This document shows, one piece after another, positions 6,777 to 15,405 of a stretch of 28,035 nt of DNA. The DNA lies in contig CAIJOU010000131.1 in assembly GCA_903822375.1 (NCBI GenBank), positions 1 through 28,035 on the forward strand, written 5' to 3'. Below the pieces are notes generated by a model. It worked only from the letters and a program-made list of their open reading frames with translations. It did not search any database and was not told where the DNA came from. A program made the position numbers and the translations under genes. Each line of letters begins with the position of its first letter. The stretch's first letter is position 1. This DNA is from Candidatus Hydrogenedentota bacterium. GTDB taxonomy: Bacteria > Hydrogenedentota > Hydrogenedentia > Hydrogenedentales > CAITNO01.

Positions 6777-8690
6777 TCACTTCCCCGGCGTGTGCAGCGT
6801 CGCCTTGTCCGGGTCATAAACAAGATACCCATCCTGCTTCACCACGCCCAGTTTCTCGTCGAGGCGGTTCAGGAGCGGGTCGGGGTCGGTGATGCCCATC
6901 TGTTTGCGCACCTCGCGGCGCAGCCACCAGAACCCGGAGTTCCATGAATACAGATGATGCCCGTGCGGCTTGCCGGTCAGGGTGCTGATGGATTCATGGA
7001 AGGCGGGCATCCACGCCAGTTCCTTCTCCATGCGCCACAACAACTTGTCGTCCACCCAGTCGGAGGACATGCCGTGAATCAAACCGTCGAGATAGTTGGC
7101 GCCGTCATTGAGGAACCAGGATCCGCCGAACACGTACACGCCGCTGTGTCCGTCGAGCAGGTCGCCGTTGGCCTTGGAGATGACGCGCATACCGTAGGGC
7201 GACTGGATGCGCATGGTCGTTTCAAGATGGCGCTTCACCAGGTCGTCGGGCAGGAGTTTCTTGCCGAAGATGGCGTAGGTAAGCACCTCGCCGTAGAGGC
7301 TGTCCTGACCGATGTTGTCCTGCTGCTTCAGGCTCGTGGCGAAGTAGCCGCCGGTCTCGTTGAACATGCGGCGATAGCCGGCAATGGCCTTGTCGATGTC
7401 CGCGTCGGTCACGGGGAAGCCCAGATCGCGCGCGGCCATCAGCGCACCGCAGTGGAAACCCTGGTTTGACGACGGCGCATCGTCGTCATCATAGGGCAAC
7501 TGGTCATGGTAGGTTTTCATGAACGCCTTGCCGGGCTCCAACCGTGGCGGAATGTAGAGTCCGTCCACCTCGTGATCACGGATAAAGTGGTACGCGCGCG
7601 CCACGGTGCGCGGGTCCGGCGTGCCGCCGGCCTGCTTGACCAGGTAGGACCAGATCAGGAAGTACTGTGCGTTGTCCTCATAGTTGGTCCGCTCGAAGAA
7701 GACGGCCATGTTCGACGCGGCGTCGTACTTCGGGTCGTCCAGGCCCCGGCTCATCCAAAAGGCGTCGCTGACCCACTGCTTCCAGCCGTAGCCCACGCCG
7801 GAAATGAAGATGTAGTCGCTCTCGGGCCGCAGCAGGTTGCGACGCAGCAGCAGGTAGGAGGTGTTGCGCAGAATCGCCTCCAGCCCCGAACTGTTGAATC
7901 CCTTCGCGTTCGCCAGCGCCAGGTGCCCGGCCATTTGGATGCCGTACTGGTCCCGCGCGGGCGACGTGAAAAGCCAACTGGTAAAGGTCTGTTTCTGTCC
8001 CGCCTCGATGTGTTGCCACCCGTCAAAACGCGCGCGGTAGATGCTGGTCGAGTCCACCTCCCACGGAATCATCAGGACACGCTCCGCCGAGCCGTCACCC
8101 GTGGCGAGGGAGAACAGTCCCTGGTTGGGGTCGCAGCCGAAGAAGCTGCGGTTCTCCCAAAGGCCGGGGGAGTCACCGGCGACGCCGTAGAAGGTGCCGT
8201 CCACGAGATAGCCGACCATGGGGAAGGTCTGCCAGGAGTTGTCGCCAAAGCCCGCGCCGGTGCAGCTTGGGCTGTAGCTCTTTGCCTCGGACTCCTCGCC
8301 CAGGAAGCTGTGGCACTTGCCCTTGCTGTTCAAGCGCCAGGCCATGTCGAGATAATAGCGGCCGTCAGCGTTTGCCGTGACGGTGATCGTCCGCTCCACC
8401 AGCCCCGGATTCAGCTGCCGCCATGATTCGGCAAGGCTTAATCCCGGTGCGGCACCGCCGCCCAGGTCCAGTCCGTTCCCCTTCCGTTCAGCGCTTCCAT
8501 AACGGACCGCCGTGCGCCCCTGCGGCTGCACCACCACCAGCGCCGCGTCCGGTTCTCCCGGTTGCAGCACGGTCTTGTCGCCGTCCGACAACTGTATCCA
8601 CGCCCCTCCGGTGCCGTTGAAAACCTGCGGCTGCAGGCCCGCCACCGCCGTCCCTGCCATCAACGCGACAAGTGCGAATGCTGTGCCCAT
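6777..8690 (-). CDS. Secreted all-helical glycoside hydrolase/lyase-like protein (six-hairpin type)
   Basis: 637 residues with an N-terminal signal peptide (MGTAFALVALMAGTAVAG). Residues from about 20 to 250 look beta-rich; from about 265 on the sequence has repeated helix pairs with aromatic and acidic residues (SYLLLRRNLLRPESDYIF, YDDDDAPSSNQGFHCGA, NETGGYFATSLKQQDN, SWFLNDGANYLDGLIHG). This beta-sandwich plus alpha-toroid arrangement is typical of six-hairpin glycosidases and polysaccharide lyases. I cannot name the family or prove catalytic residues. It follows pepA by 56 bases on the same strand, possibly the last gene of a miaB-pepA transcript, though the function differs. Other secreted carbohydrate enzymes nearby support a polysaccharide role. 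Confidence 0.65.
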   Translation of the reverse strand: MGTAFALVALMAGTAVAGLQPQVFNGTGGAWIQLSDGDKTVLQPGEPDAALVVVQPQGRTAVRYGSAERKGNGLDLGGGAAPGLSLAESWRQLNPGLVERTITVTANADGRYYLDMAWRLNSKGKCHSFLGEESEAKSYSPSCTGAGFGDNSWQTFPMVGYLVDGTFYGVAGDSPGLWENRSFFGCDPNQGLFSLATGDGSAERVLMIPWEVDSTSIYRARFDGWQHIEAGQKQTFTSWLFTSPARDQYGIQMAGHLALANAKGFNSSGLEAILRNTSYLLLRRNLLRPESDYIFISGVGYGWKQWVSDAFWMSRGLDDPKYDAASNMAVFFERTNYEDNAQYFLIWSYLVKQAGGTPDPRTVARAYHFIRDHEVDGLYIPPRLEPGKAFMKTYHDQLPYDDDDAPSSNQGFHCGALMAARDLGFPVTDADIDKAIAGYRRMFNETGGYFATSLKQQDNIGQDSLYGEVLTYAIFGKKLLPDDLVKRHLETTMRIQSPYGMRVISKANGDLLDGHSGVYVFGGSWFLNDGANYLDGLIHGMSSDWVDDKLLWRMEKELAWMPAFHESISTLTGKPHGHHLYSWNSGFWWLRREVRKQMGITDPDPLLNRLDEKLGVVKQDGYLVYDPDKATLHTPGK

Positions 8691-8746
8691 GAGCGCAATC
8701 CCGCCTGCATCCCGGAGGGGATGCGTTTTATCTTACGTCACCCGGA

Positions 8747-10249
8747 TTACTTCTGCGCGTCCGCCAGGCCCATGACCCATCGGGTCAGCAGGCGCACGCC
8801 AAAGCCGGTCGCGTGCTTGGAACTGAGATGGGGCACGCCCTTCACGCCGTAGGCGACACCCGCGATGTCCAGGTGCGCCCAGGGCGTGTCGCCGACGAAA
8901 TGCTGGAGGAACGCCGCTGCCGTAATCGCGCCCGCGTCGCGGCCCGGTCCGATGTTGCACAGGTCGGCGTGGGTGCCCTCCATCTGCTTTGCGTAGTCTT
9001 TCCACAGCGGCAGCTTCCAGAGCCGGTCGCCCGTGGCCTCGCCCGCCTTGATAAGCCCGTCGATCAGGGCGTCGTCGTTGCCCAGGATGCCGGCGCAGCA
9101 GTGGCCCAGCGCCACCACGCACGCGCCCGTGAGCGTCGCAAGATCGACAATCGTGTCGGGCTTGTATTTGTCCACCGTGTAGGCCATCGCGTCGGCCAGG
9201 ATCAGCCGGCCCTCGGCGTCGGTGTTGTGCACCTCGATGGTCTTGCCGTTGTACGCGCGCACGATGTCGCCCGGCGTCTGCGCCCGCGACCCGGTCTTGT
9301 TCTCCACGGCGGGCACCACGGCGATGACGTTCAGTTTCGGCCGCAGCCAGGCAATGGTCATCATGGCGCAGAGCACCGCCGCCGCGCCGCACATGTCGTA
9401 CTTCATCTCGTGCATGTTCTGCGCCGGCTTGATGCTGATGCCGCCGCTGTCGAAGCAGACACCCTTGCCCGCGATGGCCACCGTCTTCCTGGCCTTCGGG
9501 TGACGGTATTCCAGCAGGATCAGTTTGGGCCCGTTGTCGGCGCCCTTGGCCACGCCGAGCAGCGCGTTCATGCCCAGCTTGGCCATCCTCTTCTCGTCCA
9601 GCACGGTGCACTTGCAGGCGGACTGCTGCGCGATGCCTTGGGCAAACTCGGCCAGCGCCGCCGGGGTCATCTCGTTCGCCGCCGTGTTGGCGAGCTGGCG
9701 CGCGCCGTTCACGCCCGTCGCAATCAGCGCGGCCAGGCCGCAGCTGTGTTCCAGCGCCTCGGCCCGTGCGCCTTTGGCCATGACGACGGTCACCGCTTCG
9801 ACCTTCACCGGGGCGGCACTGTCTTCCGGCCGCTTGCGGTACACGTCAAAGTCGTACTGCGCCAGCACCAACCCCTCAATGAAGGCCTCGACGGGCAGTT
9901 CCGGAAACGCCGACGCGTCGAAGACGAGCCGCGCCGTGCGGTGCCGCGCAAAATGGCGCACCGCCTTGCCCGCGGCCCGGCGCAGGGTCTCGGCGTCGCA
10001 GGTGTCCCGCTTGCCCAGCCCCAGCGTAAGCACGCCGCCGCAGACCGCGCCCGGCGTCGGCAGATAGTAGGTGGACTGCGCCTTGCCGGTCACCGCCTCC
10101 CGCGCGGCCAGCGCCGCAAACACCGCCGCATGGGCCGGGTCCAGCACCGCACTCTGCAGGGGAAATTCCTTTTCATAGACCGGCACGACCAGGCACGCGT
10201 CATCCCCGCCCTTTTTCAGCTTGCCCGCCACAACCGCTCTGATTTCCAT
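8747..10249 (-). CDS. pepA: Leucyl aminopeptidase (peptidase family M17)
   Basis: 500 residues, the usual length. The signature NTDAEGRL is at 342-349. The two-zinc site is complete: K262, D267, D285, D344 and E346, with catalytic K274 and R348; each lies eight positions before its E. coli PepA counterpart. The enzyme removes N-terminal residues from peptides in the cytoplasm as a hexamer; PepA homologues can also bind DNA. The N-terminal domain (about 1-160) is the less conserved M17 N domain. Start ATG 10249 has AAAGGGAAG just upstream on the minus strand. It lies 104 bases downstream of miaB. Confidence 0.96.
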   Translation of the reverse strand: MEIRAVVAGKLKKGGDDACLVVPVYEKEFPLQSAVLDPAHAAVFAALAAREAVTGKAQSTYYLPTPGAVCGGVLTLGLGKRDTCDAETLRRAAGKAVRHFARHRTARLVFDASAFPELPVEAFIEGLVLAQYDFDVYRKRPEDSAAPVKVEAVTVVMAKGARAEALEHSCGLAALIATGVNGARQLANTAANEMTPAALAEFAQGIAQQSACKCTVLDEKRMAKLGMNALLGVAKGADNGPKLILLEYRHPKARKTVAIAGKGVCFDSGGISIKPAQNMHEMKYDMCGAAAVLCAMMTIAWLRPKLNVIAVVPAVENKTGSRAQTPGDIVRAYNGKTIEVHNTDAEGRLILADAMAYTVDKYKPDTIVDLATLTGACVVALGHCCAGILGNDDALIDGLIKAGEATGDRLWKLPLWKDYAKQMEGTHADLCNIGPGRDAGAITAAAFLQHFVGDTPWAHLDIAGVAYGVKGVPHLSSKHATGFGVRLLTRWVMGLADAQK

Positions 10250-10353
10250 GATGCTTCCCTTTCGACCCTGTAGGACAGCCGCCCTCGGCCGTCAACCCAC
10301 CGCAACGCTCGGAGATGTCAAATGTCCATTATCAATGGTCCATTGTCCATTCG
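10250..10353. repeat. Short low-complexity TCCATT repeat between miaB and pepA
   Basis: At about 10319-10352 the motif TGTCCATT or a close variant recurs (AATGTCCATTATC, ATGGTCCATTG, TGTCCATTCG). Such simple TCCATT arrays occur in many intergenic regions of environmental genomes. No hairpin terminator with a T-run is visible for miaB. Confidence 0.5.
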
Positions 10354-11679
10354 TCAGTCCGCCTCGCCCACGAGCCAGTGGCCCTCATGGCCGGTGACCC
10401 GTGTGCGGACAATGTCACCTGTCTCAATCCCTTCCCCCTTCACTGCAATGGCCCGGTAGCCGTCGGTGCGCCCATTCATCCAGCCGCGCTTGCGGGGGTG
10501 CTTCCCGTCGACCAGAACTTCCTGCACCGTGCCGACCAGCGCCTGCTGGCAGGCCTGGTTAATCTCCTCCTGAAGCGCGATGACCTGCGCCAGCCGCGCA
10601 TCCTTTGTCTTTCGCGGCACGTCGTCTGGCAGCGCTGCCGCGGCCGTTTCCGGGCGCGGCGAATACTTGAATGGAAACACCTGGCTGAAGCGCACCTCCC
10701 GTAGAACAGCCAGCGTGCCCTCAAAATTCGCGTCTGTCTCACCCGGGAAGCCCACGATCAGGTCGGTGCTGATCTCAACGCCCGGCACCGCCTGCCGCAG
10801 GTAGCGCACCTTTTCCAGGTATTCGGCGATGGTGTGGCGGCGGCGCATGGCCTTGAGGATGGGGTCCGCACCGGCCTGGAAAGGCAGGTGCAGCTGCTTG
10901 CAGATGGCCGGTCGCGCCGCCATCAGGTCCGAAAGTGCATTGTTCCAGTCTTTCGGGTGGGGCGAGGTGAAACGGAGCCGCTTCAGCCCCTCTATCTGCG
11001 ACACGGTGTCGATCAGCTCATAAAACCCATAATCCCCGGCGGGCCGGTATGAATTCACATTCTGGCCGAGCAGCCAGATTTCCTTCGCGCCGCGGGCCGC
11101 CAGGCTGCGCGCGTCGCGCAGGATGTTTTCCGGGTCGCGCGACACCTCGCGGCCGCGCGTGCGCGGCACGATGCAGAAACTGCACAGGTTGTTGCAGCCT
11201 TTGGTGATGGCGATATACGCCTTGAACCCCTCCACATGCCCGCGTTCCACCCACTCCTCGGGGATAAAGTTCTGCGTGGGGCCCTCCCGCGGCAGCCACT
11301 CGGTCGCGCACACGCGTTCCCCGCCCCGCGCCCGCGCCACCAGTTCCGGCAGCCGGAACATCTGGTCCGGGCCGAACACCAGGTCCACCAGGTGCTCGCG
11401 CTGCAGGATCTGCCGGCCCTCCTGCTGGGCCACGCAGCCCGCCACCGCAATGACCGTCTCCGGCCGCCGCTTCTTCATCTCCCGCAGCGTGCCCAGGAAA
11501 CTGAACACCTTGTTCTCCGGATTATGGCGGACCGAACAGGTGTTGACCACGACAAGCGTCGCCTCCTCGGGCGATGCTGCAGGAAGATACCCGGAATCGG
11601 CCAGCAAATCGAGCATGCGCTGGCTGTCGTGCTCGTTCATCTGGCAACCGAAGGTCTTGATGTATACTTTGGGGGTCAT
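10354..11679 (-). CDS. miaB: tRNA-2-methylthio-N6-dimethylallyladenosine synthase
   Basis: 441 residues from ATG 11679; a TTG at 11712 would add 11 residues and is less likely because MTPKVYIKTFGCQMN is the normal MiaB start. The N-terminal UPF0004 domain has the auxiliary cluster cysteines C12 (FGCQMN), C48 (NTCSVR) and C82 (AGCVAQ). The radical SAM motif GCNNLCSFC gives C162, C166 and C169. A C-terminal TRAM domain follows (ALVGTVQEVLVDG to GHWLVGEA). MiaB methylthiolates i6A37 of tRNAs reading UNN codons. NTCSVR separates MiaB from RimO and MtaB. It points away from the ytxJ-like gene and toward pepA. Confidence 0.97.
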   Translation of the reverse strand: MTPKVYIKTFGCQMNEHDSQRMLDLLADSGYLPAASPEEATLVVVNTCSVRHNPENKVFSFLGTLREMKKRRPETVIAVAGCVAQQEGRQILQREHLVDLVFGPDQMFRLPELVARARGGERVCATEWLPREGPTQNFIPEEWVERGHVEGFKAYIAITKGCNNLCSFCIVPRTRGREVSRDPENILRDARSLAARGAKEIWLLGQNVNSYRPAGDYGFYELIDTVSQIEGLKRLRFTSPHPKDWNNALSDLMAARPAICKQLHLPFQAGADPILKAMRRRHTIAEYLEKVRYLRQAVPGVEISTDLIVGFPGETDANFEGTLAVLREVRFSQVFPFKYSPRPETAAAALPDDVPRKTKDARLAQVIALQEEINQACQQALVGTVQEVLVDGKHPRKRGWMNGRTDGYRAIAVKGEGIETGDIVRTRVTGHEGHWLVGEAD

Positions 11680-11780
11680 CGGGAAATTCTTGCATCCGTG
11701 GAACTGCGGCAAATGTGAAGCAGCGAGTATACCATCCGGCCCCGAAACCCGGCAAAGCCCCGATGGAATGGAGAAACGAC

Positions 11781-12131
11781 ATGCGTGAGATTACCACCCT
11801 GGACGAGTTCGATGCGGTCCTCGCCGAGAGCGAAATGGGCCCCGTGCTTATCTTTAAACACAGCACCCGCTGTCCCGTTTCCGCAGCCGCCCACAGCCGG
11901 ATGCAGGCCTGGGAACGCGTGCTGGGCGAAATGGCGCCGCCGGTGTACTTCGTCAGGGTTATCGAATCCAGGGAACTGTCCAACGAGATCGCCGTACATC
12001 TCGGCGTCAAGCACCAGTCGCCCCAGGTCATCCTCGTGCGCGACGGATTCGCCCTCTGGAACGCCTCCCACGGCGGGATCGGGGGACTCGCGCTGGACGC
12101 CGCGCTGCATGAGCTCGGCGGACGTCCCTGA
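11781..12131 (+). CDS. ytxJ: YtxJ-like thioredoxin-fold monothiol protein (DUF2847)
   Basis: 116 residues from ATG 11781; GGAG at 11769-11772 sets this start over ATG 11763. The motif IFKHSTRCPVSAAA with a single Cys (C31, CPVS) is the hallmark of YtxJ, a glutaredoxin-like protein proposed to act in bacillithiol redox systems as a monothiol bacilliredoxin-type protein. QSPQVILVRDG is the cis-Pro strand of the thioredoxin fold. No bacillithiol biosynthesis gene lies in the window, so use of bacillithiol by this organism is inference. It is divergent from miaB with about 100 bases between the starts. Confidence 0.88.
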   Translation: MREITTLDEFDAVLAESEMGPVLIFKHSTRCPVSAAAHSRMQAWERVLGEMAPPVYFVRVIESRELSNEIAVHLGVKHQSPQVILVRDGFALWNASHGGIGGLALDAALHELGGRP

Positions 12132-12362
12132 TCCGAAAGATGCGCGCAAACGCGCGCCTGTGGCATTATATACAGCGAAATGTGTCACCGTTTGTTGGCT
12201 TGTTTTCCCCAAACGGGGTTTGATTTGACGGGCGGTTCCGGGTGGGATGTCTTGGGTTTTCGGCCGCGTGCCGCGAGACGGACGGGCATGCGTGATCCCG
12301 GAGGCAAAGCCAGTCATTAGACAGACAGATTCCTCTGGTACTGAATTCCAAGGAGGCGTTCC

Positions 12363-12503
12363 ATGGCGGGTTGCAACGAGGAAAACTGCACGTGTCCGAA
12401 CACCCAATGTGAACGGCACGGCAAGTGCTGTGAACGCATCAACTTTCACCGTTCGAGAGACAGCAAGGTCTTTTGTATGCGGGACACAGTCAAGGATAAA
12501 TAG
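12363..12503 (+). CDS. Small Cys-rich protein, DUF6485-like
   Basis: 46 residues with seven cysteines (positions 4, 9, 11, 16, 22, 23, 38). AAGGAGG at 12350-12356 with six-base spacing is one of the strongest ribosome sites in the window. The core CPNTQCERHGKCCE matches the small proteins annotated as DUF6485, where C-x-C-x-NT-x-CERHG-x-CC is conserved and a metal site is likely. Function is unknown. Unlike most members, the segment after CCE reads RINFH and the single later Cys is in KVFCM. The stop lies 59 bases before the next start, so co-transcription with the S41-like lipoprotein is possible. The 231 bases upstream hold a TATATA-like box near 12167 and no other clear signal. Confidence 0.8.
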   Translation: MAGCNEENCTCPNTQCERHGKCCERINFHRSRDSKVFCMRDTVKDK

Positions 12504-12562
12504 TCCATTCCTTTTTGCCCCCGGGTCCGCTCACGCAACGCATGCGGGATTGCCCTTACGTC

Positions 12563-14077
12563 ATGTCCAACACACTGCAACGCCGTCGCACCGCCCTCCG
12601 CCCCAGCCGGATCGGGCTGAGCCTGCTGCTGGCCTTTCTGGCCACGGCCACCGGTTGCACCACCGCCCGCATGCCCATTTTCGGAATACCCTTTCCCGTT
12701 CCGCGCAATGTCCACGCAAAGGGGTCCGGTGCATCGCTGACCGGCTATGCCGAGGGTGATTTCCAGGCCCGGTCCTGGACCGAGGCCTTTGACTTCATGC
12801 ACGCCAAGCTCTCCCGCGAATACCCCTTCACCGAGTGGAAGGGGATCAAGTGGGACGCCCTTTACGACACCTATTCCGTGCGCGTCGCCGACGCCCAGGC
12901 GCGCGGGGACAGGCGCGCCTATTACATCGCGCTGCGCCAGTACATCCACTCCATACCCGACGGATACATGGAGACCAGCGAGGAGGAAAACTTCCGGCAG
13001 GAGGCCATCGGCGGCGGGTTCGGCATCTCGGTGGCCCCCCTGGACAATGACCTCGTGGTCGTTTACCGCATCGCAAAGGGCAGTGACGCCGAGAAGGCGG
13101 GCATCAAGTGGGGCGCCCAAATCACCCAGTGGAACGACAAGCCCATCGGTGAGGCGCTCAAGGCCGCGCCCGATTTCTGGAGCCACGCCCCCGCGCCCAC
13201 CTATGTCGGCCGCACGCTGGACCGCTGCATGTTCCTGACCCGGGGTCCGGTCGGCGCCACCGCCAAGGTGACCTTCAAGAACCGGGACGCGGAAAAGCCG
13301 CAGACCGCCGCGCTGACCGCGCGGGACGACCAGTACGCCGGGCTGGGTGACGTGGTCCGCTACGCCCGCGATTTCAGCGAGGTCGAGTCCCCCGTTGAAA
13401 GCCGCACCCTGCCGGGTGGTTACGGGTACATCAACATCCTGTCCCAGTCCACCACGCTCATGACCCCCTTCCCGGACCGTGCCTTCAAGAAGGCGGTCGA
13501 CAAACTCAACCGCGACAGGGTGCCCGGCCTCATTCTCGACCTGCGCGGCAATGAGGGCGGCGACATGGCGCTGGCAAAGGCCTTCGCCGGACATTTCGTC
13601 ACCGCCAGCCGCAGCCTGGGCAGGCTGGTGGCCTTTAATGCGGAAAAGGGCGGCTTCGCCCTGAACGAGCAGGACAGCATCACCATCGAGCCTCGCCAGC
13701 CCCACTACGACGGCCGCATCATCGTCCTCATCCACCGCTCCACCCGCGACAGCGGCCAGGTCATCGCCCGCGCGCTGCAGGGGCAGCCCAACGTCGTCGT
13801 CATGGGCGTGCTCGGCACCGAGGGTTCACTGGCCCAGGTCGGCGGCGAAATCACCATGCCGGGCGAGTACGTCCTGCACTATCCCATCGGCCGCTACGTC
13901 GATGAAAAGGGCAGCGTGCTCATCACCACCAACGCCGAAGGCGACGGTGGTGTTCAGCCCGACATCGTCATCCCCGCCACCGTCGGCCTCTTCGAGGCCC
14001 AGTTCACCCAGTCGCGGGATTCCCTGCTCGATGCAGCGCTGGCCGAACTCAAACGGCAGACCACCGCCAAGAAGTAG
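12563..14077 (+). CDS. S41-like (tail-specific protease family) lipoprotein, catalytic residues altered
   Basis: 504 residues from ATG 12563; upstream in-frame starts are possible but this one gives a basic n-region (LQRRRTALRPSR), a hydrophobic core and LATATGC with Cys32, a lipobox-like site. A PDZ domain is seen near residues 150-200 (GGGFGISVAPLDNDLVVVYRI, GSDAEKAGIKWG). The TSPc domain follows with LILDLRGNEGGD and VQPDIVIP near the end. In active S41 enzymes the Ser lies in a S-A-[SG]-E helix start and the Lys in FGKGS; here these read D-S-G-Q (D396-S397) and G-T-E-G-S (E420). The nucleophile is displaced and the Lys is Glu, so it may be inactive or use a different mechanism. Probably anchored to a membrane facing the periplasm. 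Confidence 0.85.
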   Translation: MSNTLQRRRTALRPSRIGLSLLLAFLATATGCTTARMPIFGIPFPVPRNVHAKGSGASLTGYAEGDFQARSWTEAFDFMHAKLSREYPFTEWKGIKWDALYDTYSVRVADAQARGDRRAYYIALRQYIHSIPDGYMETSEEENFRQEAIGGGFGISVAPLDNDLVVVYRIAKGSDAEKAGIKWGAQITQWNDKPIGEALKAAPDFWSHAPAPTYVGRTLDRCMFLTRGPVGATAKVTFKNRDAEKPQTAALTARDDQYAGLGDVVRYARDFSEVESPVESRTLPGGYGYINILSQSTTLMTPFPDRAFKKAVDKLNRDRVPGLILDLRGNEGGDMALAKAFAGHFVTASRSLGRLVAFNAEKGGFALNEQDSITIEPRQPHYDGRIIVLIHRSTRDSGQVIARALQGQPNVVVMGVLGTEGSLAQVGGEITMPGEYVLHYPIGRYVDEKGSVLITTNAEGDGGVQPDIVIPATVGLFEAQFTQSRDSLLDAALAELKRQTTAKK

Positions 14078-14386
14078 CAGACCCCCCGTCGTAACCTTCC
14101 ACGTCTTCCCGCCCGTCACCCCGTTTTTCAATGCGCAATTCGTAATTCCCAGTTCATAATTGCCCCCATTGCGCTCGCCGTCATATTGTATGAAACCGTA
14201 CAATTTCCCGGAAGAATAGGGGTCAAGGGTTGACAAAAATTTGGGGGCCGTGTTATATTCGCTTTGCCGGGGGCGGGAACTGAGCATGGCGATTGCGTAT
14301 TAAGAAAGTGCTAACGTAGACCGACAGCCAGTGGCCAAGGGAGCGACGCCCGCTCCATGTAGTGTTCTCTCAAGGAGCCGACGCCT
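14078..14386. other. Intergenic region with simple AATTC repeats and promoter
   Basis: Around 14128-14170 the motif CAATTCGTAATTCCCAGTTCATAATTG is a loose simple-sequence array of a kind common in environmental genomes. The promoter at 14230-14259 and about 120 bases of leader occupy the rest. The leader contains GGAGCG/CGCTCC (about 14340-14356), a small hairpin before the ribosome site. No gene is seen. Confidence 0.5.
14230..14259 (+). promoter_or_regulatory. Consensus sigma70 promoter for the M23-bactofilin operon
   Basis: TTGACA (14230-14235), an 18-base spacer and TATATT (14254-14259). The -35 is a perfect match and the -10 is five of six. It is the clearest promoter in the window. The leader to the start at 14387 would be about 120 bases, long enough for post-transcriptional control. 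Confidence 0.75.
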
Positions 14387-15397
14387 GTGATGAAAACGTG
14401 GACAGTGATGCTTATACCCCATGATCGGGGTGGCACACGCACGTTTACTCTCTGCAACCTCCATTTCTGGGTTCTTGCAGGGCTTCTTGTCACACTTTCT
14501 TTTGTCTCTGCCTTCTTCTACCAGCGAAACGCCGAATTGTTACACCGCACGCAAACCTTGCGTCAAGCTAACCGCGCGCTTGAGCTGGAAAATTCCCGCA
14601 TCCCCGAGGTCGCGCCCCAGCCCGCCACCTCCCGGGACGAGGTGCGGCAGGTGGAAACCCGGTTGCGCTCGGAATACGACGCCAGCATTGCGGCCATCAC
14701 GGCCGAACTGGGCGCACTCTACGAAATGGAGACCAAGGCCCGCAGTATCACCGGTTTGGCGCCCCGTGCCCCGCAGAAGGTCGAAGCCCCCCCCGCGGCG
14801 CGGGCCGGCAAGGGCGGCGCGTTCAACGGCGTCGGCGGACTCATTCTCGCCCGCGCCGAAACCGCCATGCGGCCGCCCGCCATCATTTATGGCATGGCAC
14901 GCCCCTCGGCCGACCTCATTGTGCAGGAAATTCGGCTGCGCACCCACAGCCTGGGCGACCTCGTCAGGGCCATGGAAGTGCAGAAGGAAAAAGTGGAGCG
15001 GGTGCCGTCCGGCTGGCCGATGGCCGTTAACGTCGGACGAATCTCCTCCACCTTTGGATACCGTCTTGACCCGATCAACCGCCACCTGAGCCTCCATCCG
15101 GGCTGTGACCTCTTTGCGTCCTACGGCACACAGGTCTTCGCCACGGCCAGGGGCGTGGTTACCAGCGCCGGATATGACGGCGACTACGGCAACTGCGTGG
15201 AAATTGACCACGGCGGCGGCATCAGCACCAAGTTCGCCCATCTGTCCAAGATTAACGTCACCGTCGGCCAGACCGTGGGCCGCGGAAAGTCCATCGGAAA
15301 CGTGGGCAGCACGGGCCGCAGCACGGGCAGCCACCTCCACTACGAGGTGCACGTCAACAATCAGCCGGTCAACCCCGCCAAGTACCTGTCGAACTGA
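14387..15397 (+). CDS. M23 family zinc metallopeptidase, membrane-anchored
   Basis: 336 residues from GTG 14387; AAGGAG at 14372-14377 is spaced nine bases from the GTG, and the next codon is ATG, so 14390 is an alternative. One transmembrane helix lies at about 27-46 (FWVLAGLLVTLSFVSAFFYQ), followed by a likely coiled coil (47-120). The LytM domain is complete: H237-x3-D241 (HPGCD) and H316-x-H318 (HLHYE). M23 enzymes cut peptide bridges of peptidoglycan. The bactofilin gene follows after eight bases. This pair is a known arrangement in which bactofilin positions an M23 peptidase to shape the wall (as in Helicobacter curvature genes). Topology puts the peptidase domain in the periplasm. Confidence 0.93.
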   Translation: MMKTWTVMLIPHDRGGTRTFTLCNLHFWVLAGLLVTLSFVSAFFYQRNAELLHRTQTLRQANRALELENSRIPEVAPQPATSRDEVRQVETRLRSEYDASIAAITAELGALYEMETKARSITGLAPRAPQKVEAPPAARAGKGGAFNGVGGLILARAETAMRPPAIIYGMARPSADLIVQEIRLRTHSLGDLVRAMEVQKEKVERVPSGWPMAVNVGRISSTFGYRLDPINRHLSLHPGCDLFASYGTQVFATARGVVTSAGYDGDYGNCVEIDHGGGISTKFAHLSKINVTVGQTVGRGKSIGNVGSTGRSTGSHLHYEVHVNNQPVNPAKYLSN

Positions 15398-15405
15398 CCC
15401 CCGCC

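Noticed and set aside
12241..12340. Possible c-di-GMP (GEMM) riboswitch, from GGAGGCAAAGCCAGTC and later TTAGAC
   Set aside because: Only the AAAGCC-like half is present; the other conserved half (GCAAACC with the GNRA-capped stem) is missing, so the aptamer cannot be supported.
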